This document shows, piece by piece, positions 1 through 7,341 of a stretch of DNA of 64,000 nucleotides; the stretch's first letter is position 1; every line of letters begins with the position of its first letter. The DNA comes from Pacificitalea sp040119125 (lineage in GTDB: Bacteria; Pseudomonadota; Alphaproteobacteria; Rhodobacterales; Rhodobacteraceae). The notes under the pieces are model-generated. The model was not told the DNA's origin and ran no database searches. It worked only from the letters and a program-made list of their open reading frames with translations. The translations under genes were made by a program, and so were the position numbers. The DNA lies in contig JBEDTR010000004.1 of the NCBI GenBank assembly GCA_040119125.1, positions 62,001-126,000 of the forward strand, read 5' to 3'.

Positions 1-89
1 CCGGGCCGCTGGATCTGGCGCCGCTGATCGCCTTTCTGATCGTGATCGCGCTGCGCGACATCATCCTGCCGGGCATCTTTTTCCGCTGA
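1..89 (+). CDS. YggT family membrane protein, C-terminal fragment
   Basis: Only the last 28 codons are in the window; the reading frame enters from the left edge (third base) and stops with TGA at 87-89. The visible peptide is very hydrophobic (PLIAFLIVIALRDIILPG) and ends in IFFR. This resembles the second membrane helix of short YggT proteins, which are roughly 90-100 residue integral membrane proteins of poorly defined role. The start and first helix lie outside the window, so the family call rests on a short tail only. Confidence 0.6.
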   Translation, partial: GPLDLAPLIAFLIVIALRDIILPGIFFR

Positions 90-162
90 GCGGGCGGCTG
101 TTGTTCCCCGGCGGGGGCTGTGGGAGATTGCAGCCTGATTTCGTAACCGAGGCACCTCATCC

Positions 163-2250
163 ATGACGCAGCAGGCTACGGCATCCCCCGATCCCGGTGT
201 TGAGACCGACCCCGCGCGGTTGCTGCGGCAGATCTTTGGGTTTGATGGGTTTCGCCCCGGTCAGGAAGAGATCGTCGAAGCGGTCACCGAGGGGCGCAAT
301 ACTCTTGCCATCATGCCCACGGGCGGCGGCAAATCGCTGTGTTTTCAGCTGCCCGCCCTGTGCCGCGACGGGGTGACCGTGGTGATTTCGCCGCTGATCG
401 CCTTGATGCGCGATCAGGTGCGGGGTCTGCGCGAGGCGGGTGTATCTGCGGGGGCGCTGACCTCGGGCAATACCGAAGAGGAGACCGCCGAGGTGTTCGC
501 CGCGCTTGATGCGGGGACGCTGAAGCTCCTGTATATGGCACCCGAGCGGCTGGCCTCTGCGGGGGCGGTGAACATGCTGCGCCGCATCGGCGTGTCACTG
601 ATCGCCGTAGATGAGGCCCATTGCGTCAGCCAATGGGGCCATGATTTCCGCCCCGATTATCTGCGCATTGGTGAGCTGCGTCGCGATCTGGGCGTGCCGC
701 TTGCCGCATTCACCGCCACGGCGGATGAGGAAACTCAGGCGGAAATCGTCACCCGCCTTTTCGATGGCATCGCGCCGCAATCGTTTCTGCGCGGCTTTGA
801 CCGGCCCAATATCCATCTGGCCTTCACCGCCAAGGACCAGCCGCGCCGCCAGATCCTCGACTTCGCCGCCGCGCGCAAGGGGCGCTCGGGCATCGTCTAT
901 TGCGGCACCCGTGCCAAGACCGAAGGTCTGGCCCGCGCGCTGGAGGAGGCGGGCCATAGCGCCGCCGCCTATCATGGCGGGATGGAGCCGGATCAACGCC
1001 GCGCGGTCGAGGGACGGTTTCAGTCCGAGGATGGGCTGATCGTCGTCGCCACCGTCGCCTTTGGCATGGGGGTCGATAAGCCGGACATTCGCTGGGTCGC
1101 CCATGCCGATCTGCCAAAATCCATCGAAGCCTATTATCAGGAAATCGGTCGCGCGGGCCGCGATGGCGCAGCGGCGGAAACGCTGACGCTTTATGGTCCC
1201 GATGACATCCGCCTGCGCCGCTCGCAGATCGACGAAAGCCTCGCCCCGCCGGAACGCCGAATGGCCGATCACGGGCGACTTAACGCGCTGCTGGGTCTGG
1301 CCGAGGCGCTGGGCTGTCGGCGGCAGAAGCTGCTGGGCTATTTTGGCGAAGACAGCCCGCCCTGTGGCTATTGCGATCACTGCGACCGCCCGCCCGAGAC
1401 GTTTGACGGCACGCAGGCCGTCCGCATGGCGCTGTCGGCGATCCTGCGCACGGGCGAATATTTCGGCTCCGGCCATCTGATCGACATCCTGCTGGGCACC
1501 GAGACCGACAAGGTGCGCGCGCGCGGGCATGAGGCGCTGCCGACCTTTGGTGTGGGGCGCGACTGGGACCGGCGGCAGTGGCAGGCGATCTTTCGGCAGA
1601 TGATGGGGCTGGATCTGGTGCGGCCTGATCGCGAACGCCATGGCGCGCTGCGGATGACGGAAAGCGCGCGCCCGGTCCTGCGGGACGAGGAATCGGTGAC
1701 GCTGCGCCGCGATACGCTGTCGCGGTCGCGCGACCGCAGGCCGGCGGTCAAGGCGCTGGTGTCGGAAGAAGACGCGCCGCTGATGTCGGCGCTGAAGGCG
1801 AAACGCCGCGCGCTGGCCGAGGCCGGATCGGTCCCGGCCTATGTCATTTTCACCGACCGCACGTTGATCGAAATGGCCGAAACCCGCCCCTCCACTCTGG
1901 ATGAGATGGCGCGTATCGGTGGCGTCGGTGCCAAGAAGCTGGAGCGCTACGGCGCGGAATTCCTGAGCATCATCGCGGGCGCGGCTGTGGCCGACGAAAA
2001 GGTGCATCCCGCGCGCCGGGCGCTGGCTGGGCGCGATGCCGGGGCGCTTTATGATCGGTTGCAGGGCGCGGCGCTGGAACTGGCACGCGGCCCGGAGGGT
2101 CTGGATAAGCCGATGTCGCTAAATGCAGGCACGCTGCGGCAGGTGGCGGAACGGCGGCCCGGCTCGGCGCAGGACATGGAGCGTGTGCTGGGCGCGGCGC
2201 GGGCGGAGCGCTTCGGCGCGGCGTTTCTGGATATCTTGGCGGAGGGCTGA
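163..2250 (+). CDS. recQ: ATP-dependent DNA helicase RecQ
   Basis: A 695-residue superfamily 2 helicase that unwinds DNA 3' to 5' in recombinational repair. The Walker A motif MPTGGGKS is at residues 51-58 and the DEAH box followed by Cys at 150-154. The helicase C-terminal part contains the FDRPN segment and the conserved GRAGRDG motif. A zinc-binding region with CGYCDHC lies near residue 400. An HRDC domain follows at about 540-604. A second, weaker HRDC-like segment fills about 615-695, so the protein is longer than the 609-residue E. coli enzyme. The ATG follows a short leader, and the next gene starts 3 bases after the stop, suggesting co-transcription with the small membrane protein. 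Confidence 0.95.
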   Translation: MTQQATASPDPGVETDPARLLRQIFGFDGFRPGQEEIVEAVTEGRNTLAIMPTGGGKSLCFQLPALCRDGVTVVISPLIALMRDQVRGLREAGVSAGALTSGNTEEETAEVFAALDAGTLKLLYMAPERLASAGAVNMLRRIGVSLIAVDEAHCVSQWGHDFRPDYLRIGELRRDLGVPLAAFTATADEETQAEIVTRLFDGIAPQSFLRGFDRPNIHLAFTAKDQPRRQILDFAAARKGRSGIVYCGTRAKTEGLARALEEAGHSAAAYHGGMEPDQRRAVEGRFQSEDGLIVVATVAFGMGVDKPDIRWVAHADLPKSIEAYYQEIGRAGRDGAAAETLTLYGPDDIRLRRSQIDESLAPPERRMADHGRLNALLGLAEALGCRRQKLLGYFGEDSPPCGYCDHCDRPPETFDGTQAVRMALSAILRTGEYFGSGHLIDILLGTETDKVRARGHEALPTFGVGRDWDRRQWQAIFRQMMGLDLVRPDRERHGALRMTESARPVLRDEESVTLRRDTLSRSRDRRPAVKALVSEEDAPLMSALKAKRRALAEAGSVPAYVIFTDRTLIEMAETRPSTLDEMARIGGVGAKKLERYGAEFLSIIAGAAVADEKVHPARRALAGRDAGALYDRLQGAALELARGPEGLDKPMSLNAGTLRQVAERRPGSAQDMERVLGAARAERFGAAFLDILAEG

Positions 2251-2252
2251 AC

Positions 2253-2537
2253 GTGGAACTGCTGCAAGGATCGGTGTCGGCACTGCTGGGCGTGCTCTTT
2301 GCCGTCTGGGGCGTGATGGCGTTTCGCATCCTGCTGCGGCTGGGGGCTCGGGCGCGGGCCGCAGCGCGCGGGGCGGGGCAGGGCCTGCCCGGACCATCCA
2401 CCCAACTGGGCGTCTGGAACGAGTGGCTGCGCGCCCCAAAGGACCGGCGCGCGCGGCGCGGCTTTCTGGCTGTCACGCTCGCGCTGTTTGCGGTGATCGC
2501 GCTTGCGGTCTGGGTGATGGTGCCCTCGACGGTCTGA
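2253..2537 (+). CDS. Small two-helix membrane protein, unknown function
   Basis: A 94-residue protein starting at GTG 3 bases after recQ. Two hydrophobic helices are visible, at about residues 7-27 and 70-90. They flank a basic, Arg-rich middle that contains a WLRAPKDRRARR stretch. No known domain is recognised. Its tight spacing behind recQ and placement before smpB suggest it is translated from the recQ transcript. GC content and codon use look like the neighbours. A GTG start and lack of a recognised family keep this moderate; the coding frame itself is supported by the clear helix-loop-helix amphipathic pattern. Confidence 0.65.
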   Translation: MELLQGSVSALLGVLFAVWGVMAFRILLRLGARARAAARGAGQGLPGPSTQLGVWNEWLRAPKDRRARRGFLAVTLALFAVIALAVWVMVPSTV

Positions 2538-2610
2538 GCGGCGGCAAAGCTGCGATCAGCAGCGCACACGCTCTTGGAGAACCGCAGGCGATGACATATA
2601 TGACCCCGTC

Positions 2611-3084
2611 ATGGCCAAAGAGAAATCAAATCCCAATTACAAGGTGATCTCCGAGAACCGGCGGGCACGATATGATTACGCGATCGAGGATGACCTCGAA
2701 TGCGGCATCATCCTGACCGGCTCCGAGGTGAAATCCCTGCGCGAGAATTCCGCCAATGTCGCCGAAAGCTATGCTGAGGTGCATGAGGGGGAGCTGTGGT
2801 TGGTGAATTCCTACATCGCGCCCTATGACCGGGCGATGTTCGGCCATGACGAGAAGCGCCGGCGCAAGCTGTTGGTGTCGCGCAAGGAATTGGCGCGGCT
2901 GTGGTCGGATACACAGCGCAAGGGTATGACGCTCGTGCCGCTGGTTTTGTATTTCAATCATCGCGGTATGGCGAAGCTGAAGATCGGCATCGCCAAGGGT
3001 AAGAAGAACACGGATAAACGCGCAACCGAGGCCAAGCGCGATTGGCAGCGTCAGAAGGCCCGCCTGCTGCGCGAGGCGCGTTAA
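2611..3084 (+). CDS. smpB: SsrA-binding protein SmpB
   Basis: A 157-residue tmRNA-binding protein needed for trans-translation, the rescue of stalled ribosomes. The conserved N-terminal segment NRRARYDY, the core motif LTGSEVKSLREN and the lysine/arginine-rich C-terminal tail (KGKKNTDKR, then RDWQRQKARLLREAR) are all present. The tail normally folds into the mRNA path of the ribosome. Length matches the family. There is no clear Shine-Dalgarno sequence just before the ATG. The tmRNA gene ssrA itself is not seen in this window. Confidence 0.97.
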   Translation: MAKEKSNPNYKVISENRRARYDYAIEDDLECGIILTGSEVKSLRENSANVAESYAEVHEGELWLVNSYIAPYDRAMFGHDEKRRRKLLVSRKELARLWSDTQRKGMTLVPLVLYFNHRGMAKLKIGIAKGKKNTDKRATEAKRDWQRQKARLLREAR

Positions 3085-3191
3085 GCCGCGTGACGGGGGC
3101 CCTTGGGGTGCGCGGGCTTGTCACATTGGCGATTGCGGTCTAATCCCGACCTGATCCGCCGTTAGCACCGTCACAGCCTCGGAGTGCCCTG

Positions 3192-4049
3192 ATGCCGCAT
3201 AGCGACCCCCGGACCCTGGTTTCGACCCAGTGGCTGGCCGACCATCTGAAAACCCCCGATCTGCGCGTGATCGACGCGTCATGGTATCTGCCGGATGCGG
3301 GCCGTGACGCGAAGGCCGAATATGCGGCGGGGCATATCCCCGGCGCGCGGTTCTTCGACATTGACGAGATTTCCGATCAGCGTTCTGAGCTGCCGCATAT
3401 GGCCCCGCCGCCTGAGAAGTTCATCTCGCGGCTGCGGGCGATGGGCGTGGGCGACGGGCATCAGGTGGTGATCTACGACGCCGCCGGTCTGTTTTCGGCG
3501 GCGCGTGTGTGGTGGCTGTTCCGCCTGATGGGCAAAACGGACGTCGCGGTGCTGGACGGTGGTTTGCCGAAATGGACCGCCGAGGGCCGCGAGATCGAGG
3601 ATATGCCCCCGATGATCCGCGATCGCCACATGACGGTGCAGCGGCAGGCTGACCGGGTGAAGGACGTCACGCAGGTCGCCGCCGGGCTGAAGCTGGGCGA
3701 ATGGCAGGTGGTCGATGCGCGCTCCCCCGCGCGGTTCCGGGGCGATAATCCCGAACCGCGACCCGGTCTGCGGGCGGGGCATATCCCCGGATCGCGCAAT
3801 GTGCATTACGCCAGCCTGCTCAATGCCGATGGCACGATGAAGGCCCCTGATGCGCTGCGCCGCATTTTCGAGGCGGCAGGCGTCGATCCGATGGCGCCGG
3901 TCATTACCAGCTGCGGCTCTGGCGTGACGGCGGCGATCTTGTCGCTGGCACTGGAGCGGATCGGCAATCCGCGCCACGCGCTTTATGACGGCTCATGGGC
4001 GGAATGGGGCATGTTCGGTGACCTGAAGGTCGCGACCGGCGACGCCTGA
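3192..4049 (+). CDS. sseA: 3-mercaptopyruvate sulfurtransferase
   Basis: A 285-residue protein with two rhodanese domains, at about 8-130 and 160-280. It transfers sulfane sulfur from 3-mercaptopyruvate or a related donor to an acceptor such as cyanide or thioredoxin. The active-site loop is CGSGVTA at residues 241-247 with catalytic Cys241. The loop sequence CGSGVTA is the SseA/mercaptopyruvate type rather than the thiosulfate type (CRxGx[R/T]). The ATG follows a GGAG. The stop overlaps the start of the downstream aminotransferase (TGATG), so the two genes are translationally coupled. This coupling fits a role in cysteine or aromatic keto-acid metabolism. Confidence 0.93.
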   Translation: MPHSDPRTLVSTQWLADHLKTPDLRVIDASWYLPDAGRDAKAEYAAGHIPGARFFDIDEISDQRSELPHMAPPPEKFISRLRAMGVGDGHQVVIYDAAGLFSAARVWWLFRLMGKTDVAVLDGGLPKWTAEGREIEDMPPMIRDRHMTVQRQADRVKDVTQVAAGLKLGEWQVVDARSPARFRGDNPEPRPGLRAGHIPGSRNVHYASLLNADGTMKAPDALRRIFEAAGVDPMAPVITSCGSGVTAAILSLALERIGNPRHALYDGSWAEWGMFGDLKVATGDA

Positions 4050-5233
4050 TGCTGGGCCAATTGCCGGAACGGGCGCCCGACAAGATCCTGCACATCATGC
4101 GGCTCTATGCCGAGGATGCGCGCCCGGAGAAGATCGACCTTGGCGTCGGTGTGTTTCGGAACGCTGCGGGTCAGACCCCGGTCATGGGCGCGGTAAAGAC
4201 AGCCGAGGCCCGGCTGTTGGAGCGTCAGCAGACCAAGGGCTACGTCGCGCTGGCGGGCGATCCGGAATTTCACGCCGCCATGCGTGATCTGGTGCTGGGC
4301 GATGCGGTCGCCGCCGACCGGGTTGCCGCGCTGGCGACGCCCGGCGGCACTGGCGCGGTGCGCCAATGTTTCGAAACCGCCCGGCTCGCCAATCCCGATC
4401 TGCGGGTGTTGCTGCCTGATCCAAGCTGGCCGAACCATGCCTCGATCCTCGACACGATGGGGATCGCGAGGACCAGCTACCGCTATTATGACGCCGAGAC
4501 TGGCGCGCTCGACCGGGCTGGACTGCTGGAGGATCTGTCGCGGACCGGGCCGGGGGATCTGGTGCTTCTGCATGGCTGTTGCCACAATCCCACTGGCGCC
4601 GATCCGCAGCCCTCAGACTGGGCGGAAATCGCGGCGGTGCTGGGGCGCACGGGCGCGGTGCCGATGGTCGACATGGCCTATCAGGGTTTCGGCGACGGGC
4701 TGGAGGCAGATGCCGCCGGGCTGCGCCTGCTGGCGCAGACGCTGCCGGAAATGCTGCTGGCGGTGAGCGGGTCGAAGAATTTCGGGCTTTACCGCGAACG
4801 CGTCGGCACGGTTCTGGCGGTTTGCGCGACACCGGCGGATACGGCGCGCGCGCAGGCGCTTCTGGCATGGCTCAACCGGCAAGCATATGCGTTTCCGCCC
4901 GATCACGGGGCGCGGGTGGTCACTGACATCTTGACCGATTCTGACCTGCGCACCAGCTGGGCGGCGGAGCTATCGTCGATGCGGGAGCTGATGAACGGCA
5001 ATCGCCGGGCGCTGGCGCAGGCGCTACAGGGCGAAAGCGGCTCGGACCGGTTCGGATTCGTGGCCGGACAGCGGGGGATGTTTTCGCTGATCGGTGCGGA
5101 CCCTGCGCAGGTCGCCGCAATGCGGGCTGAGGATGCGCTGTATATGATCGGGGATGGGCGCATCAATCTGGCGGGGCTGACGCCCGAGACCATCCCCCGC
5201 GTCGCCCGGATCATTGCCCGGCACCTGCGCTGA
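4049..5233 (+). CDS. Aromatic amino acid / aspartate aminotransferase (class I)
   Basis: A 394-residue fold-type I PLP enzyme that transfers amino groups between aromatic amino acids or aspartate and 2-oxoglutarate. The segment LHGCCHNPTGADP, the Asp/Tyr pair in DMAYQGFGDG and the PLP lysine in SGSKNFGLYRERVG (Lys243) match the AspC/TyrB subgroup Ia. The C-terminal RINLAGL provides the substrate carboxylate-binding Arg. Its start overlaps sseA by one base. Which substrate is preferred, aspartate or tyrosine/phenylalanine, cannot be settled from sequence alone; the sseA link is compatible with either. A terminator lies 47 bases after the stop. Confidence 0.92.
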   Translation: MLGQLPERAPDKILHIMRLYAEDARPEKIDLGVGVFRNAAGQTPVMGAVKTAEARLLERQQTKGYVALAGDPEFHAAMRDLVLGDAVAADRVAALATPGGTGAVRQCFETARLANPDLRVLLPDPSWPNHASILDTMGIARTSYRYYDAETGALDRAGLLEDLSRTGPGDLVLLHGCCHNPTGADPQPSDWAEIAAVLGRTGAVPMVDMAYQGFGDGLEADAAGLRLLAQTLPEMLLAVSGSKNFGLYRERVGTVLAVCATPADTARAQALLAWLNRQAYAFPPDHGARVVTDILTDSDLRTSWAAELSSMRELMNGNRRALAQALQGESGSDRFGFVAGQRGMFSLIGADPAQVAAMRAEDALYMIGDGRINLAGLTPETIPRVARIIARHLR

Positions 5234-5279
5234 GCGACGCCGCAGGCGGCTGGCCCGTCGATCATATCAGATGTAAAAA

Positions 5280-5305
5280 GGCCCCGGATGTTTCCATCCG
5301 GGGCC
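5280..5305. terminator. Bidirectional rho-independent terminator
   Basis: An 11-bp perfect stem GGCCCCGGATG / CATCCGGGGCC with a TTTC loop. On the minus strand it is followed by CTTTTTAC, a good U-tract ending the glnK-amtB transcript. On the plus strand it is followed by TCTTCATTT and can end the sseA-aminotransferase unit. Confidence 0.88.
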
Positions 5306-5335
5306 TCTTCATTTCGGGAAGTGATCGAAAGGGGA

Positions 5336-6700
5336 TCAGCCTTTGGAGAACTCGGGATAGGCTTCCATGCCCAGTTCCGCCATGTCGAGCCCGGCGATCT
5401 CGGTCTCGGCATCCACACGCAGGCCCATGACCAGCTTCAGGATGAACCAGACGATCGCGGAAGCGACGATCACGAAGGCCGCCACGATCAGGATCGAGAT
5501 GATCTGCGTGACATAGGAGCCATCGGGGTTGGTCAGCGGCACGATGAACGTGCCCCAGATACCGGCCATCAGGTGAACCGGAATGGCGCCCACGGCATCG
5601 TCGATCTTCAGCTTGTCGAGGAACGGCACGCCGAACACGACGATCACGCCACCGATCATGCCGATGATGGTCGCCCAGCCGAGGGTCGGGGTCAGCGGTT
5701 CGGCAGTGATCGACACCAGACCGGCAAGACAGCCGTTCAGCACCATGGTGAGGTCAGGCTTCTTGTAAAGAAGCTGGGTCAGCACCAGCGCGGTCAGACC
5801 GCCACCCGCCGCAGCGGCGTTGGTGTTAGCGAAGATGCGGCTGACATCGGTGACGTCGCCGATCGTGCCCATCGCCAGCTGCGAGCCGCCGTTGAAGCCG
5901 AACCAGCCGAGCCACAGGATGAACGTGCCGAGCGTGGCCAAGGCCAGGTTGGAGCCGGGCATCGGGATGACGCGGCCATCCTTGTATTTACCCAGACGCG
6001 GCCCGAGGAACAGCGCACCGACCAGAGCGGCCCAGCCACCCACGGAGTGCACGACAGTCGAACCTGCAAAGTCGAGAAAACCCATTTCGTCCAGGAAGCC
6101 ACCGCCCCATTTCCACGATGCCTGCAGCGGGTAGATGAACGCGGTCAGGATGATCGTGAAGATCAGGAAGGGCCACAGCTTGATGCGTTCGGCCAAGGTG
6201 CCGGACACGATCGACGCGGTGGTGGCGCAGAACATCAGCTGGAAGAAGTAGTCCGACGCGGTGGAGGCATAGGCGATATCGTCGGCACCTGCCGCATCGA
6301 TACCCACGCCTTCGAGCACGGCCACAGCCGGGAACAGCGCGGAGAAGTAGCCTTCGATGGCCCAGTCACCCAGCGGGTACATCAGGTTGTAACCGACGAG
6401 GTAGTAGAAGATCGACGCCAGCGAGAACAACGCGATGTTCTTCGTGAGCTGCATCGCTACGTTCTTGGACCGGACAAGACCGGCTTCCAGCATGGCGAAG
6501 CCAGCGGCCATCCAGAACACAAGGAAACCGCCGACCAGAAACAGGACGGAAGTCAGGATATAGGCGGTCTGTTCGTCGGGACCGCCCGCAGGCACGGCTT
6601 CGGCAGCGGCCTCGGCGGCCTCCTGCGCGTAGCCCAGTGCGGGCAGCAGGATCGCCGCCGTCAGGGCCGCACCGGCCGGAATGAATTTGCGAAAATGCAT
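5336..6700 (-). CDS. amtB: Ammonium transporter AmtB
   Basis: A 454-residue inner-membrane ammonium channel. A cleavable signal peptide (to about residue 25, ALGYAQ) is followed by the Amt core of eleven predicted helices. The twin pore histidines lie in STVVHSVGGW and AIPVHLMAGIWG. The Phe gate region and the SGTLAERIK segment are also present. RBS AAGGGG precedes the ATG. It sits 28 bases downstream of glnK in the standard glnK-amtB order, where GlnK blocks the channel when nitrogen is plentiful. The operon is probably controlled by NtrC. Confidence 0.97.
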   Translation of the reverse strand: MHFRKFIPAGAALTAAILLPALGYAQEAAEAAAEAVPAGGPDEQTAYILTSVLFLVGGFLVFWMAAGFAMLEAGLVRSKNVAMQLTKNIALFSLASIFYYLVGYNLMYPLGDWAIEGYFSALFPAVAVLEGVGIDAAGADDIAYASTASDYFFQLMFCATTASIVSGTLAERIKLWPFLIFTIILTAFIYPLQASWKWGGGFLDEMGFLDFAGSTVVHSVGGWAALVGALFLGPRLGKYKDGRVIPMPGSNLALATLGTFILWLGWFGFNGGSQLAMGTIGDVTDVSRIFANTNAAAAGGGLTALVLTQLLYKKPDLTMVLNGCLAGLVSITAEPLTPTLGWATIIGMIGGVIVVFGVPFLDKLKIDDAVGAIPVHLMAGIWGTFIVPLTNPDGSYVTQIISILIVAAFVIVASAIVWFILKLVMGLRVDAETEIAGLDMAELGMEAYPEFSKG

Positions 6701-6728
6701 CTGTTCGTTTTCCCCTTAAATCCGCCGC

Positions 6729-7067
6729 TTACAGCGCGTCGTCATTGGTTTCGCCCGTCCGCACGCGAACCGCCTGGTTCACGTCGAGCACGAAAATCTT
6801 GCCGTCGCCGATCTTGTCGGTTTTGGCGGTGGTCTGGATGGTTTCGACCACCTGATCGGCCATCGCGGCGGAGACGACGATCTCCAGCTTGACCTTGGGG
6901 ACGAAGTTCACGGCGTATTCAGCGCCACGATAGATTTCGGTGTGCCCGGACTGGGAGCCGAAGCCCTTGATCTCGGTCACCATCATCCCGCGCACGCCGA
7001 TGGCGGTGAGCGCCTCGCGCACCTCCTCCAGCTTGAACGGCTTGATTGCTGCAATGATGAGTTTCAC
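6729..7067 (-). CDS. glnK: Nitrogen regulatory protein PII (GlnK/GlnB)
   Basis: A 112-residue PII signal protein that senses 2-oxoglutarate, ATP/ADP and glutamine, and controls AmtB and nitrogen regulators. The GTG start at 7067 was chosen because it gives the exact family length and the canonical N-terminus MKLIIAAIKP, and because GAAGGGAG lies just upstream; a longer frame upstream adds non-conserved residues. The T-loop contains the uridylylated Tyr51 in RGAEY. The B- and C-loop signatures TxxxGDGKIF and RVRTGE are visible. It is the first gene of a glnK-amtB operon. Confidence 0.97.
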   Translation of the reverse strand: MKLIIAAIKPFKLEEVREALTAIGVRGMMVTEIKGFGSQSGHTEIYRGAEYAVNFVPKVKLEIVVSAAMADQVVETIQTTAKTDKIGDGKIFVLDVNQAVRVRTGETNDDAL

Positions 7068-7174
7068 TTGAGCTCCCTTCCACTGTGCCGGGGGGCTCCC
7101 GGCGGGTTCACGCTGGAAGTGACACCTTATTAGGCATTTGCCCTTCAAGGAATCGTGGCCCAATGACGGGGCAG

Positions 7175-7195
7175 TTGGGGCGCATTACTGCCCAA
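7175..7195. promoter_or_regulatory. Imperfect dyad upstream of glnK (possible NtrC site)
   Basis: A TTGGGGCG / CTGCCCAA dyad, with arms TTGGG and CCCAA separated by 11 bases, lies about 110 bases upstream of the glnK start in the gap shared with the divergent penicillin-binding protein gene. Position and the gene context suggest an activator site, perhaps for NtrC, but the match to a known consensus is not strong. Confidence 0.3.
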
Positions 7196-7341
7196 AAATT
7201 ACACAATTTAATCGAATCGCCTGCGAAATGGGCGGCCTGAAAACTCTCAGCTGACGCCGACGTGCTATCCACATTCCCGGTGAGAGCCGTTAATGTGCGG
7301 CCCAAAGCAGGCAGGCAGAATAACCGGCAGGTTGCGAATTA

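Noticed and set aside
5288..6892. Long plus-strand frame over amtB
   Set aside because: It is antisense to the clear ammonium transporter and its composition (His/Gln/Arg/Asp-rich) is that of a shadow frame in GC-rich DNA.
7101..7165. Possible sigma-54 promoter of glnK
   Set aside because: GG and GC elements do not fall at the required spacing and the consensus TGGCAC is absent.
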